Shown here: positions 16,643-26,012 of the stretch, in pieces
Layout: each line of letters starts with the position of its first letter
Position numbering within the stretch: the first letter of the stretch is position 1
Assembly: GCF_002099195.1 (NCBI RefSeq)
Contig: NZ_NBYX01000014.1
Span: forward strand, 62,001-126,000
Reading direction: 5' to 3'
DNA: 64,000 nucleotides
From: Burkholderia puraquae
Lineage (GTDB): Bacteria; Pseudomonadota; Gammaproteobacteria; Burkholderiales; Burkholderiaceae
Notes under the pieces: model-generated
What the model was told of the DNA's origin: nothing
Databases searched by the model: none
The model's input: only the letters and a program-made list of their open reading frames with translations
Translations under genes and position numbers: made by a program

Positions 16643-17773
16643 ATGAAGTCCGATGATGTGATCGTCAGCTTTCGCGGCGTGCGGAAGACCTACGACGGCG
16701 AAACGCTGGTCGTCAAATCGCTCGACCTCGATATCCACCGCGGTGAATTCCTGACGCTGCTCGGGCCGTCGGGCTCGGGCAAGACCACCTGCCTGATGAT
16801 GCTGGCCGGCTTCGAATTCCCGACCGGCGGCGAGATCCGCCTCGACGGCGAGCTGCTGAACAACGTGCCGCCGCACAAGCGCAACATCGGCATGGTGTTC
16901 CAGAACTACGCGCTGTTTCCGCACCTGACGGTCGAGCAGAACGTCGCGTATCCGCTGACCGTGCGCAAGCTGCCGGCGGCCGAGCGCGCGGAACGCGTCG
17001 CGCATGCGCTGAAGATGGTGCAGATGGAGCGCTTCGCGAAGCGCTATCCGGCGCAGTTGTCCGGTGGCCAGCAGCAGCGCATCGCGCTGGCGCGCGCGCT
17101 CGTGTTCGAGCCGAAGCTCGTGCTGATGGACGAGCCGCTCGGCGCGCTCGACAAGCAGCTGCGCGAACACATGCAGTACGAACTGAAGGCGCTGCACGAA
17201 AAGCTCGGCGTGACCTTCGTGTACGTGACGCACGACCAGGGCGAGGCGCTGACGATGTCCGATCGCGTCGCCGTGTTCGACAAGGGCATCGTGCAGCAGC
17301 TCGACACCGTCGACCGCCTGTACGAATCGCCATGCAACGAATTCGTCGCGAACTTCATCGGCGACAGCAACCGGCTGCGCGGCACCATCGCGCGCGTCGA
17401 CGGTGAGTTCTGCGAGTTCCGGCTCGACGACGGCACGAAACTCGTCGGTCGCCGTATCGGCGAGGCCGCAGAAGGCGCGCCGGCCGTTGCGTGCATCCGC
17501 CCCGAACGCATGAGCCTCGCCGCGCACGGTGCGAACGGGCAGACGGATGGCCACGCCAATGGTCAGACGAACGGCGCGGCCGCGAACCGCTTGAGCGGCG
17601 AGGCGCGCAGCCTCATCTATTTCGGCGATCACGTGCGCATGCGCTGCGCGCTACCCGGCCAGGACGAATGTTTCGTGAAGGTGCCGCTCGGCACCGGCGC
17701 GCTCGATGCATTCTCGCCCGGTGCGCCGGTCGCGCTCGCGTTCGCGCCCGAACACCTGCGCGTGTTCGCTTGA
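16643..17773 (+). CDS. Polyamine ABC transporter ATP-binding subunit (PotA/PotG-like)
   Basis: A 376-residue ATPase. Walker A is GPSGSGKTT (about residue 40), the Q-loop VFQNYALFPHLT, the signature LSGGQQQRIALARAL, Walker B LVLMDEPLGALD and the switch His in YVTHDQGEALTM. The C-terminal third is a TOBE-like regulatory domain with an unusual Asn/Gly/His-rich stretch around residue 300. It powers uptake by the two permeases downstream. First gene of a four-gene operon. AAGGGGA precedes the ATG at 16643. The substrate (putrescine or spermidine) follows from its neighbours. Confidence 0.92.
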   Translation: MKSDDVIVSFRGVRKTYDGETLVVKSLDLDIHRGEFLTLLGPSGSGKTTCLMMLAGFEFPTGGEIRLDGELLNNVPPHKRNIGMVFQNYALFPHLTVEQNVAYPLTVRKLPAAERAERVAHALKMVQMERFAKRYPAQLSGGQQQRIALARALVFEPKLVLMDEPLGALDKQLREHMQYELKALHEKLGVTFVYVTHDQGEALTMSDRVAVFDKGIVQQLDTVDRLYESPCNEFVANFIGDSNRLRGTIARVDGEFCEFRLDDGTKLVGRRIGEAAEGAPAVACIRPERMSLAAHGANGQTDGHANGQTNGAAANRLSGEARSLIYFGDHVRMRCALPGQDECFVKVPLGTGALDAFSPGAPVALAFAPEHLRVFA

Positions 17774-17849
17774 GCAGGGTTTTCCCGATTTTCCGCAGCA
17801 CGTCGTCAACAACAAAGCCCACTTCCACCACGAGAGGAGAGGAACCATC

Positions 17850-18896
17850 ATGAACCGAGCAAGCTTTACCGCGCGTCATACCGCGCTGGCACTCGCGCTC
17901 GCCGTCGTCGGCGCATCGGCATCGGCGGCCGAGCTCACGGTCGTCAACTTCGGCGGCGCGAACGGCGACGCGCAGAAGGCCGCGTTCAACCAGCCGTTCG
18001 AGAAGGCGACCGGCAACAAGGTCACGGCTGTCGAATACAACGGCGAGCAGGCGAAAGTGAAGGCGATGGTCGAGGCGAAGCACGTCAACTGGGACGTGGT
18101 CGAAGTCGAGTCGGGCGACCTGAACCGCGGCTGCGACGAAGGGCTGTACGAGAAGCTCGACTGGTCGAAGATCGCGAAGAAGTCCGACCTGATTCCGGAG
18201 TCGCCGCAGGTATGCGGCGTCGGTTTCTTCGTGTGGTCGACGGCGCTGTCGTACAACGCGGACAAGCTGAAGTCGGCGCCGACCGGCTGGGCCGATTTCT
18301 GGAACGTGAAGAAATTCCCCGGCAAGCGCGGGATGCGCAAGGGCGCGCGCTACAACCTCGAATTCGCGTTGATGGCCGACGGCGTCGCGACGAAGGACGT
18401 GTACAAGGTGCTCGGCACGAAGGCTGGCCAGGACCGCGCATTCAAGAAGCTCGACGAACTGAAGCCGTACATCCAGTGGTGGGAAGCGGGCGCGCAGCCG
18501 CCGCAGTTCCTCGTCGCCGGCGACGTCGTGATGTCGACCGCATACAACGGCCGCATCGACGCCGCGCAGAAGGAAGGCAAGAACCTGAAGGTCGTGTGGA
18601 ACGGCAGCATCTACGACCTCGACTACTGGGCGATTCCGAAGGGCTCGCCGAACAAGGCGCTGGCCGAGCAGTACATCGCGTATTCGCTGACGCCGAAGCC
18701 GCAGCAGGCGTATGCGCAGCACATCGCGTACGGCCCGGCGAACATCGCGGCGATCAAGTCGCTCGACGCGAAGACGCTCGCGAACCTGCCGAACTCGCCG
18801 GCCAACGGCAAGAACGCGGTGCTGGAAGACATCGGCTTCTGGACCGACCACAGCGACGAGCTCGAGCAGCGCTTCGCCGCATGGGCGACCAAGTAA
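17850..18896 (+). CDS. Polyamine-binding periplasmic protein (PotD/PotF-like)
   Basis: A 348-residue solute-binding protein with a signal peptide (ending ASASAAE). The mature chain begins LTVVNFGGANGDAQKAAFNQPFEK, and SGDLNRGCDEGLYEKLDW and NADKLKSAPTGWADFWNVKKFPGKRG are typical of the spermidine/putrescine-binding group. Its acidic and aromatic positions (for example DLDYWAIPKGSPNK) are consistent with binding a cationic amine. GAGGAGAGGA lies upstream of the ATG. It sits between the ATPase gene and the permeases. Confidence 0.9.
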   Translation: MNRASFTARHTALALALAVVGASASAAELTVVNFGGANGDAQKAAFNQPFEKATGNKVTAVEYNGEQAKVKAMVEAKHVNWDVVEVESGDLNRGCDEGLYEKLDWSKIAKKSDLIPESPQVCGVGFFVWSTALSYNADKLKSAPTGWADFWNVKKFPGKRGMRKGARYNLEFALMADGVATKDVYKVLGTKAGQDRAFKKLDELKPYIQWWEAGAQPPQFLVAGDVVMSTAYNGRIDAAQKEGKNLKVVWNGSIYDLDYWAIPKGSPNKALAEQYIAYSLTPKPQQAYAQHIAYGPANIAAIKSLDAKTLANLPNSPANGKNAVLEDIGFWTDHSDELEQRFAAWATK

Positions 18897-18986
18897 CCGG
18901 TCAGGTGTCCTGATGCAACCGGCCGCGCGACGCGTCGATCGCGTCGCGCGGCATTCCGCCGGAACGTGCCCGGCCGGAGAGAACTG

Positions 18987-20261
18987 TTGAATACGATGAC
19001 GATCGCGCCTTCCTCGCCGTCGACCGCCGCGCTCAAGCGCGAGCTGAAGGCCGCCGAGGCCCGCAAGCGCACGATGGCACTGCTGCTGGTCGCGCCGCTC
19101 GCGATTTTCCTGCTGCTGATTTTCGTCGTGCCGATCGGTACGCTGCTCACGCGCGCGGTGCAGAACCCGGAAATCGCGACCGCGTTGCCGAAAACGGTCG
19201 CCGCGCTGTCAGGCTGGGACCGCAAGGCGCCGCCGGCCGACGCCGCGTATGTCGCGCTCGCGGCGGACATGACGAAGGTGGCCGACAGCGAGGCGATGGG
19301 TGCGCTCGCGCGGCGCCTGAACACCGAGATTCCCGGCTATCGCTCGCTCGTCGCGAAGACGGCGCGCGCGATGCCGCTGAAAGGCGAAGGCGGTGCAGGC
19401 GACGCGCCGCTGACGCCCGCGCAGACACGCGAAAAAATCATCGAGCTCGACTCGCGCTGGGGCGACGTCGCGTACTGGCAGTCGATCGCGAAGAACGGCA
19501 GCCAGGTGTCGCCGTTCTACCTGCTCGCCGCGCTCGACCACAAGCAGGACGGCTTCGGTCACATCGTGCAGGCCGATCCCGACCAGTCGATCTACCTCGC
19601 GATCTTCGGCCGCACGTTCGTGATCGGCGTCGCCGTCACGCTGTTCGCGCTGCTGCTCGGCTATCCGCTCGCGTACTGGATCTCGACGCTGTCGGAGCGG
19701 CGCGCGAACCTCGTGATGATCCTCGTGCTGATCCCGTTCTGGACGTCGGTGCTCGTGCGGGTCGCCGCGTGGATCGTGCTGCTGCAGAGCGAAGGGCTCA
19801 TCAACACGGCGCTGATCGGCAGCGGGCTGATCTCGCATCCGCTGACGTTGCTGTTCAACCGCGTCGGCGTGTACATCTCGATGACGCACATCCTGCTGCC
19901 GTTCATGATCCTGCCGCTCTACAGCGTGATGAAGTCGATCCCGTCAACCTACCAGCGCGCGGCCGTGTCGCTCGGCAGCCACCCGTTCGCCGCATTCTGG
20001 CGCGTGTACGTGCCGCAGACCTACCCGGGCATCGGCGCGGGCGCGCTGCTCGTGTTCATCCTCGCGATCGGCTACTACATCACGCCCGCGCTGCTCGGCG
20101 GGCCGAACGACCAGATGGTCAGCTACTACGTCGCGTACTTTACGAACGTGACGATCAACTGGGGCATGGCGTGCGCGCTCGGCGGGCTGCTGCTCGCGGC
20201 GACGCTCGTGCTGTACGCGGTGTACGGGCGCTTCACGCGCACGAACGTGAGCCTCGGCTGA
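18987..20261 (+). CDS. Polyamine ABC permease (PotH/PotB-like) with large periplasmic insert
   Basis: A 424-residue membrane subunit with a first helix at about residues 30-55 and five more from about residue 200. The coupling motif for the ATPase is AAVSLGSHPFAAFWRVYVPQTYPG. Between the first and second helices is a hydrophilic stretch of about 140 residues, far longer than in E. coli PotH. The same layout occurs in some proteobacterial putrescine-type systems. A TTG start at 18987 has GGAGA six bases upstream; an ATG at 18996 is the alternative. It pairs with the following permease. Confidence 0.88.
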   Translation: MNTMTIAPSSPSTAALKRELKAAEARKRTMALLLVAPLAIFLLLIFVVPIGTLLTRAVQNPEIATALPKTVAALSGWDRKAPPADAAYVALAADMTKVADSEAMGALARRLNTEIPGYRSLVAKTARAMPLKGEGGAGDAPLTPAQTREKIIELDSRWGDVAYWQSIAKNGSQVSPFYLLAALDHKQDGFGHIVQADPDQSIYLAIFGRTFVIGVAVTLFALLLGYPLAYWISTLSERRANLVMILVLIPFWTSVLVRVAAWIVLLQSEGLINTALIGSGLISHPLTLLFNRVGVYISMTHILLPFMILPLYSVMKSIPSTYQRAAVSLGSHPFAAFWRVYVPQTYPGIGAGALLVFILAIGYYITPALLGGPNDQMVSYYVAYFTNVTINWGMACALGGLLLAATLVLYAVYGRFTRTNVSLG

Positions 20262-20298
20262 GCGCCGCGCGCAACGAAAAGGGAAGGGGAATCCGACC

Positions 20299-21135
20299 AT
20301 GAAACTCGCCAGGCCGCTGTTCGCGCCGCACATGTCGTTCGTCGAGCGCGCGTGGTTTATCGCGCTGCGCGTGCTCGTCGTGCTGACGCTGCTGTACCTG
20401 ATCCTGCCGGTGCTTGCGATCGTGCCGCTGTCGTTCTCGTCGAGCACGTTCCTCGTCTATCCGATCCCGGGCTTCTCGATGCGCTGGTACGAGAACCTGA
20501 TCGCATCGGACGAGTGGCGGATGGCCGCAAAGAACAGCTTTATCGTCGCGCCATCGGCGACCGTCGTCGCGACCGTGCTCGGCACGCTCGCCGCGATCGG
20601 TCTCACGAAGGCCGACTTCCGCGGCAAGGGGCTGCTGATGGCCGTGCTGCTGTCGCCGATGATCGTGCCGGTCGTCGTGGTCGGCGTCGGCATGTACCTG
20701 TTCTTCGCGCCGCTCGGGCTCGCGAATACCTACACGGGGTTGATCGCCGCGCACGCTGCGCTCGGCGTGCCGTTCGTCGTGACGACGGTCGCTGCGACGC
20801 TGCAGGGCTTCAATCAGAATCTCGTGCGCGCGAGCCTGTCGCTCGGCGCGAATCCGGTGTCGACGTTCTTCCGCGTGACGCTGCCGGTGATCGCGCCGGG
20901 TGTGATGTCGGGCGCGCTGTTCGCGTTCGCGACGTCGTTCGATGAAGTCGTCGTCACACTGTTCCTCGCGGGTGCGGACCAGACGACGCTGCCGCGCCAG
21001 ATGTTCACGGGGATCCGCGAAAACATCAGCCCGACGATCGCTGCGCTCGCAACGATCCTGATCATCTTCTCGACGAGCCTGCTGCTCGCGCTCGAGTGGC
21101 TGCGCGGACGCAATGCGCGGCGCGCGGTGACCTGA
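20299..21135 (+). CDS. Polyamine ABC permease (PotI/PotC-like)
   Basis: A 278-residue inner-membrane permease with six helices. The ATPase-coupling EAA-like loop reads RASLSLGANPVSTFFRVTLPVIAPG. The N-terminal LYLILPVLAIVPLSFSS and SMRWYENLI are standard for the PotC/PotI group. AAAAGGGAAGGGGA lies upstream of the ATG. Last gene of the transporter operon. Confidence 0.92.
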   Translation: MKLARPLFAPHMSFVERAWFIALRVLVVLTLLYLILPVLAIVPLSFSSSTFLVYPIPGFSMRWYENLIASDEWRMAAKNSFIVAPSATVVATVLGTLAAIGLTKADFRGKGLLMAVLLSPMIVPVVVVGVGMYLFFAPLGLANTYTGLIAAHAALGVPFVVTTVAATLQGFNQNLVRASLSLGANPVSTFFRVTLPVIAPGVMSGALFAFATSFDEVVVTLFLAGADQTTLPRQMFTGIRENISPTIAALATILIIFSTSLLLALEWLRGRNARRAVT

Positions 21136-21355
21136 CCGGCGGGCCTGCCTGCTGCGCCTGCGTTGCCGCGCGTCCTGCACGGCAACGCACTTGCTTTCAT
21201 TTCGCTGACTGACGAGGCGGCCGCCTGCACGTTCGATGCGGCTCTGCAACAATACGAGGCGCGGCGGCGCGCGTTCCGTGCAGTGCGAGCGGAACGCCGC
21301 CGCGAGTCCAATCCGCGACGCGGCACAACGCGTCGCTCGTCAGCCGAGCCTCATC

Positions 21356-22774
21356 TTGTCCGAATTCGCTTCCCCCGCCGGCGCGCATGAGCCGGCCGTC
21401 AACTGGCGTGCGATGTCCGCAGTGCTGCTGGCCGTCGCGCTCGCGACGCTCGACACCGCGATCGCGAACACCGCGCTACCCGCGATCGCCGCCGACCTGC
21501 ATGCATCGCCGGCCGCGTCCGTGTGGATCATCAACGCCTACCAGCTCGCGATGGTCGCGACGCTGCTGCCGTTCGCGTCGCTCGGCGACATCGTCGGCCA
21601 CAAGCGCGTGTATATCGCCGGGCTCGCGGTGTTCACGCTCGCATCGTTCGGCTGTTCGCTAGCGTCGACGCTGCCGATGCTGACGGCCGCGCGGATCGTG
21701 CAGGGCTTCGGCGCGAGCGCGATCATGAGCGTCAACGTCGCGCTGATCCGCGGCCTGTTCCCCGCGCACCGGCTCGGGCGCGGCGTCGGCTTCAACGCGC
21801 TCGTCGTCGGTGTGTCGTTCGCGGTGGGGCCGACCATCGCATCGCTGATCCTGTCGGTTGCCGCGTGGCCGTGGCTGTTCGCGGTGAACGTGCCGCTCGG
21901 CGTGTTCGCCCTTGCAGTGGCGATTCCGTCGCTGCCGCAGACGGCGCGCGGCAAGCATGCGTTCGATCCGGTCGCTGCATTGTTCAATGTGATCACGTTC
22001 GCGTCGCTGATCTTCGCGCTCGGCGAATTCGCGCAGCGCGGGCCGCTTTCCGTCGTGTTCGCGGCGGCCGCGGTCGCGCTCGTATTCGGCTGGCTGCTGA
22101 TCCGCCGCCAGGCCGGGCACCCGGCGCCGATGCTGCCGGTCGATTTGTTTCGCCGGCCGGTGTTCACGCTGTCCGCGCTGACCGCCGTGTGTGCGTTCGC
22201 CGCGCAGGGGCTTGCGTTCGTGTCGCTGCCGTTCTATTTCGAAACCGTCCTGCATCGCAACGCGGTCGAGACGGGGTTCCTGATGACGCCGTGGTCGGTG
22301 ATCGTCGCGCTCGCCGCGCCGATCGCGGGCCGGTTGTCGGATCGTTATCCGCCGGGCCTGCTCGGCGCGATCGGTCTTGCGTTGCTGAGTGCTGGCATGG
22401 TGTCGCTCGCCGCGTTGCCGGCGGCGCCGGGCGTCATCGACATCGGCTGGCGGATGATGCTGTGCGGCGCGGGTTTCGGTTTCTTCCAGTCACCGAACCT
22501 GAAGGCGCTGATGTCGAGTGCGCCGCCCGAGCGCAGCGGCGGCGCGAGCGGGATCATCGCGACCGCGCGGCTGATCGGGCAGGCCACGGGCGCGGCGCTC
22601 GTCGCGCTGTCGTTCGGGATCGCGGGGCGCCACGGGCCGACGCTTGCGCTGATGCTCGGCGCGGGCTTTGCCGGGGCGGCGAGCGTCGCGAGCGGGTTGC
22701 GGCTCTTTGCGCCGTCGCATCGGGCTGGCGTGCCGGCTTCGTCGGAGCGTGTGAGCGAGCGCGCGACGGAGTAG
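21356..22774 (+). CDS. MFS transporter, DHA2-like drug exporter
   Basis: About 472 residues and 12-14 membrane helices. LDTAIANTALPAIAADLHASPAA with WIINAYQLAMVATLLPFASLGDIVGHKRVYIAG is the N-terminal signature of the EmrB/QacA (DHA2) group. FGASAIMSVNVALIRGLFPAHRLGRGVGFN holds motif C-like features. It probably exports toxic compounds by proton antiport. A TTG at 21356 is proposed; an ATG at 21413 would remove residues before the first helix but keep the fold. No partner periplasmic adaptor gene is nearby. Confidence 0.87.
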   Translation: MSEFASPAGAHEPAVNWRAMSAVLLAVALATLDTAIANTALPAIAADLHASPAASVWIINAYQLAMVATLLPFASLGDIVGHKRVYIAGLAVFTLASFGCSLASTLPMLTAARIVQGFGASAIMSVNVALIRGLFPAHRLGRGVGFNALVVGVSFAVGPTIASLILSVAAWPWLFAVNVPLGVFALAVAIPSLPQTARGKHAFDPVAALFNVITFASLIFALGEFAQRGPLSVVFAAAAVALVFGWLLIRRQAGHPAPMLPVDLFRRPVFTLSALTAVCAFAAQGLAFVSLPFYFETVLHRNAVETGFLMTPWSVIVALAAPIAGRLSDRYPPGLLGAIGLALLSAGMVSLAALPAAPGVIDIGWRMMLCGAGFGFFQSPNLKALMSSAPPERSGGASGIIATARLIGQATGAALVALSFGIAGRHGPTLALMLGAGFAGAASVASGLRLFAPSHRAGVPASSERVSERATE

Positions 22775-22880
22775 GGTTGCGCGCAGTTGCGGCGCAAGCC
22801 GACGACCGAACAACGATTGCGGAAAAGTCCCGAACCGGCGCGCAACGAACCACCGCCGCGCGCCGGCCTTCACGCTTCGC

Positions 22881-24614
22881 TCAGAACCCGCCCGACTTGA
22901 TCAGCTGGTTGAGGTTCGCGATGTTCAGGCTGCCGAAGCCGGTCGTGTAATCCCAGCCGGTGCCTGCGTTGTAGCCATACCCCTGATAGCCGTTGTTCCC
23001 CGACACCACGTCGTAGCGCACGAGCGACGGGTTCGACGGAATGTCGGCGTAGAACTTGCCGGCCGGAAAGCCGAGACCCGTGCCGTTCGCTGCGAGGAGG
23101 CGCGCCCAGAGGCCCGTGAAGATCGGCGCGGCGAGGCTCGTGCCGCCGATCTGCTGCAACTGGCCGTAGTTGTAGATATAGGCACCGGTGCTTTGCGCGG
23201 CGTCGAACGAGACGTCCGGCAACTGGCGGTTGCTGCCCGACTGCCACGACGGCGCGGGCAGGATCGTGCTGACGCCGCCGCCTGTCGCCCACAGCTTGCC
23301 GTTGCCGTCGAGCCCTTCGTTCCATACCGTCTCGTTCGAGAACGCACCCGACGACGACGTGTAGAGCGTCGTGCCGCCGATCGCGAGCACGTGCGGCGAC
23401 GAAGCGGGCCACGACACCGTGTAATTCGAGCCGTCCGGATAGCCGCGGTTGTTGCACTCGTACACGCCTTCGTCGCCCGACGAAACCGAGAACGTCTGGC
23501 CTTGCGCCGCGGCGGTCGTGAAGATCTGCTCCTCGGCGTCGAGCGTGCCGTCCGCGTTCGCGTCGGTCTCGCACCAGCCGAGCGACACGTTGATCACTTT
23601 CGCAGTGTTGTCCGACACCGCGCGGTTGAACGCCTGCGTGAGGCCGGTGTTGCCGCTCGCATTGAGGTCGGCCATGTAGAACACGAGCTTGCCGACCTGG
23701 CCGCCGGCCGAGCCGACGATCGACTGGCTGTCGAGATCCCACTCGCCCTGGCCGTCCTGGTCGTCGGTGTAGCTGCCGCCCGAGCCGTTGGTCTTGACGG
23801 TCTGCGTCGACACCGTGCCGTAACCGTTGCTCGACGTGAACTGCTTCAGGTCCTGCAGCGTTTGCGACACGCCGCCGATCGTGATGATGCCGACGGTGAC
23901 GCCGGCCGCGGTCGGCACGCCGGTTGCGTTGTAGAGGCCCGGGAATTCCTTCGGATAGTGGCCGGTCGCCGTGCCGGCCGCGAGCGCCTGCGGCTTCGAC
24001 ACGTTGCCGATGCGCAGCAGCGGCCGCGCGCGTGCGACGCTCTGCAGCCCGAGCACCGAGCCGACGACGTCGCCGAGCGCGCGCGGCACCTGCGCGGTCG
24101 ATGTGTTGGCGAAGCCCGAGCGGCCCGCGTATTCGAAGTGGACGAGCGACGTGTTGAATGCGGTCTTCACCGTGCCGGCCGTGCCGCGGGCGGATACCAG
24201 CAGCCGGTTCGGCGCGACCTCGACGTTCACGAAGCCGCTCTTGTGCAGATAGTCGACCACCGACTTCACCTGCGCTTCGGTCGGCGCGTAGCTGGCGAGG
24301 AACTGCTCATGCGTGAGGTACTGGCGGTAATGCGCGCTGCCCGGCCGGTTAACGTCGCGCGACAGTTGCTTGAGCTGCGCGGCATTGCGCAGCTTCAGGC
24401 TGACGACGACGTCGGTCGTTTCGCCGGCCGCGAGTTCGAGCGACGGCGCCGCGCTGCGCGCCATCAACTGCGGGCCGGTCAGAAAGGCCTTCGTATGGGT
24501 GTCGACCCAGTCCGTCGCCGCATGCGCCGCAGCGGCGGCGAACACGAGCGGTGCCACGCACGCAAGGCGGCGGGGCGACGGCAGGGGCAGGGCAAACCAG
24601 GCGTTCCTTTTCAT
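22881..24614 (-). CDS. Secreted serine-carboxyl protease, sedolisin/pseudomonalisin (S53)
   Basis: A 577-residue preproprotein: Sec signal peptide (ending AAAAHA), a propeptide of roughly 190 residues (activation domain starting VVVSLKLRNAAQLKQL) and an S53 catalytic domain. The catalytic Ser is in GGTSLAAPIF; the Glu/Asp pair is in GEWDLDSQSIVG; the oxyanion Asp is in the INVSLGWCETD region. The C-terminus carries the calcium site (VVSGNNGYQGYGYNAGTGWDYTTGFGS is split across it). Such enzymes work at acidic pH outside the cell. AAAAGGA precedes the ATG. Convergent with the MFS gene. Confidence 0.93.
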   Translation of the reverse strand: MKRNAWFALPLPSPRRLACVAPLVFAAAAAHAATDWVDTHTKAFLTGPQLMARSAAPSLELAAGETTDVVVSLKLRNAAQLKQLSRDVNRPGSAHYRQYLTHEQFLASYAPTEAQVKSVVDYLHKSGFVNVEVAPNRLLVSARGTAGTVKTAFNTSLVHFEYAGRSGFANTSTAQVPRALGDVVGSVLGLQSVARARPLLRIGNVSKPQALAAGTATGHYPKEFPGLYNATGVPTAAGVTVGIITIGGVSQTLQDLKQFTSSNGYGTVSTQTVKTNGSGGSYTDDQDGQGEWDLDSQSIVGSAGGQVGKLVFYMADLNASGNTGLTQAFNRAVSDNTAKVINVSLGWCETDANADGTLDAEEQIFTTAAAQGQTFSVSSGDEGVYECNNRGYPDGSNYTVSWPASSPHVLAIGGTTLYTSSSGAFSNETVWNEGLDGNGKLWATGGGVSTILPAPSWQSGSNRQLPDVSFDAAQSTGAYIYNYGQLQQIGGTSLAAPIFTGLWARLLAANGTGLGFPAGKFYADIPSNPSLVRYDVVSGNNGYQGYGYNAGTGWDYTTGFGSLNIANLNQLIKSGGF

Positions 24615-25245
24615 CGGGAGTCCTTTTTAGGAGAGACGACGTTGCTGGAGCCCCCGACCCTTGTGGGGTCGCGAGCGGTGACGAGCGTAGGGCGCCGCTG
24701 CCGTTCAGGTAGCTGCCATTTTCCATAGCTGTCAGTTCTGACATCGAGGCGGGTGCGAGCATGCGTTGCGTCGTACGTGCAAGCGATCGCGGCCGCGTCG
24801 AAAGGAACCGGTTCGCGACACGACAGCGCGGCAATGCGCGACGTTCAAACGCACGAGTCGTTCGTCGTGACGCCGGAACGTGCGCGATCGCGGAGCGGAT
24901 CGATGCGTGAATGCATGACGCGCGACCGGTCGTTGCCGCGTGCCGCGTCGCACTATGTGGTCAAACGAAGCGACACGGCAGGAACGGATTCGCGCGCGCA
25001 CAAAAAATGGGCCGGTCGGTCGCAAACGTTTCCCGAACTGTGGAACGGTGCTTCCGGCAGTCTTGCAGGCGACTTTCGGATCGCATGCGGCGATTGCGGA
25101 TTAGAGGGAATGTTCGAATTCGGGGGCGTGTACGCGCCGACGCGGCGGCCAGCAGGCCCGCGCAAGATCGCGCGACGCCGTTCGCGAAATTCCGCCTTGA
25201 CGTACGTCGATCAGCGGATATTCTTCAATCCATAACCACCGGGTT
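24615..25245. other. Intergenic region between sedolisin and ArsR genes
   Basis: A 630-base divergent spacer. It holds a short stem near 24655 (CGACCC/GGGTCG) in the sedolisin leader, and the ArsR promoter with its operator at the other end. No supported gene is present on either strand. Confidence 0.55.
25197..25224 (+). promoter_or_regulatory. Promoter of the ArsR operon
   Basis: TTGACG (25197-25202), a 16-base spacer, TATTCT (25219-25224). Predicted transcription start is near 25231, at the edge of an inverted repeat. Confidence 0.65.
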
Positions 25246-25248
25246 ATG
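25231..25248. promoter_or_regulatory. Probable ArsR operator (CATAACC-N4-GGTTATG)
   Basis: A perfect 7-bp inverted repeat with a 4-base centre begins at the predicted transcription start and ends inside the first possible start codon. This is the expected place for an autoregulatory ArsR site. Confidence 0.6.
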
Positions 25249-25581
25249 AATTTGACCATGCAGAACGCACACGACATGCTTTTCAGGACGCTTGCCGATC
25301 CCACGCGCCGCGCGCTCTTCGAGCGGCTGTGCGCGGACGGCGAGCTGACGGTTGCTGCGCTCACCGCCCATGCGGGCGTCTCGCAGCCGGCCGTCTCGAA
25401 GCATCTCGGCGTCCTGAAGCAGGCCGGGCTCGTGAGCGACCGTCACGAAGGCCGGCAGACGCACTACAGCGCGCAGCCCCAAGCGCTGGCCCCGTTGATC
25501 GACTGGACGAGCCAGATGGCTGGCTTCTGGCAGAACCGGTTCGATGCCCTCGAAGATCTTCTGAAAAGGATGGACCAGTAA
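25246..25581 (+). CDS. ArsR/SmtB family winged-helix repressor
   Basis: A 111-residue regulator with FRTLADPTRRALFERL and the recognition helix in HAGVSQPAVSKHLGVLKQAGLVSDRHEGRQTHYSA (split by the wing). There are no Cys residues, so it is not a metal sensor of the classic kind; it belongs to the group that governs SRPBCC/AHSA1 genes. A second ATG at 25258 lies clear of the operator, so translation may begin there. Its stop overlaps the next ATG by one base. It likely represses its own operon. Confidence 0.88.
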   Translation: MNLTMQNAHDMLFRTLADPTRRALFERLCADGELTVAALTAHAGVSQPAVSKHLGVLKQAGLVSDRHEGRQTHYSAQPQALAPLIDWTSQMAGFWQNRFDALEDLLKRMDQ

Positions 25582-26012
25582 TGAACCAGGCCACCACCGA
25601 AACGCGCTCCGTCGTTGTCGACCGGGAGCTGCCGCATCCGCCGGAGAAGATCTGGCGCGCGCTCACGCAACCGCACCTGATCGAGGCGTGGCTGATGAAG
25701 AGCGACTTCGAGCCCGTCGCGGGCCGCGCGTTCAGCTTCCGCGCCGACTGGGGCTCGGTCGACTGCACGGTCCTGACGATCGAGCCGCCGCGCGCGCTGT
25801 CCTATACGTGGGCCGCGTACGGCCTCGAAAGCGTCGTCACGTGGACGCTCACGCCGACGCCGGCCGGCACGCGCCTGCGGATGGAGCAGGTCGGCTTCCG
25901 CACGGATCAGGAGCAGGCATACCGCGGTGCGCAGCACGGCTGGGCCCGGTTCTTCGACTCGCTCGAACAGGTGCTGGCCCGCCCCGGCGAAGGCACGGAG
26001 GCCCGCGCATGA
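25581..26012 (+). CDS. SRPBCC (AHSA1-like) protein
   Basis: A 143-residue START-fold protein: VVVDRELPHPPEKIWRALTQPHLIEAWL opens the fold, FSFRADWGSVDCTVLTIEPPRALSYTW fills the sheet, and a C-terminal long helix (RGAQHGWARFFDSLEQVLA) closes the cavity. Members bind small hydrophobic ligands or act on them; the ligand is unknown. Overlapping stop/start codons link it to the ArsR gene before and the DUF1801 gene after, so the three form one translationally coupled operon. Confidence 0.88.
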   Translation: MNQATTETRSVVVDRELPHPPEKIWRALTQPHLIEAWLMKSDFEPVAGRAFSFRADWGSVDCTVLTIEPPRALSYTWAAYGLESVVTWTLTPTPAGTRLRMEQVGFRTDQEQAYRGAQHGWARFFDSLEQVLARPGEGTEARA

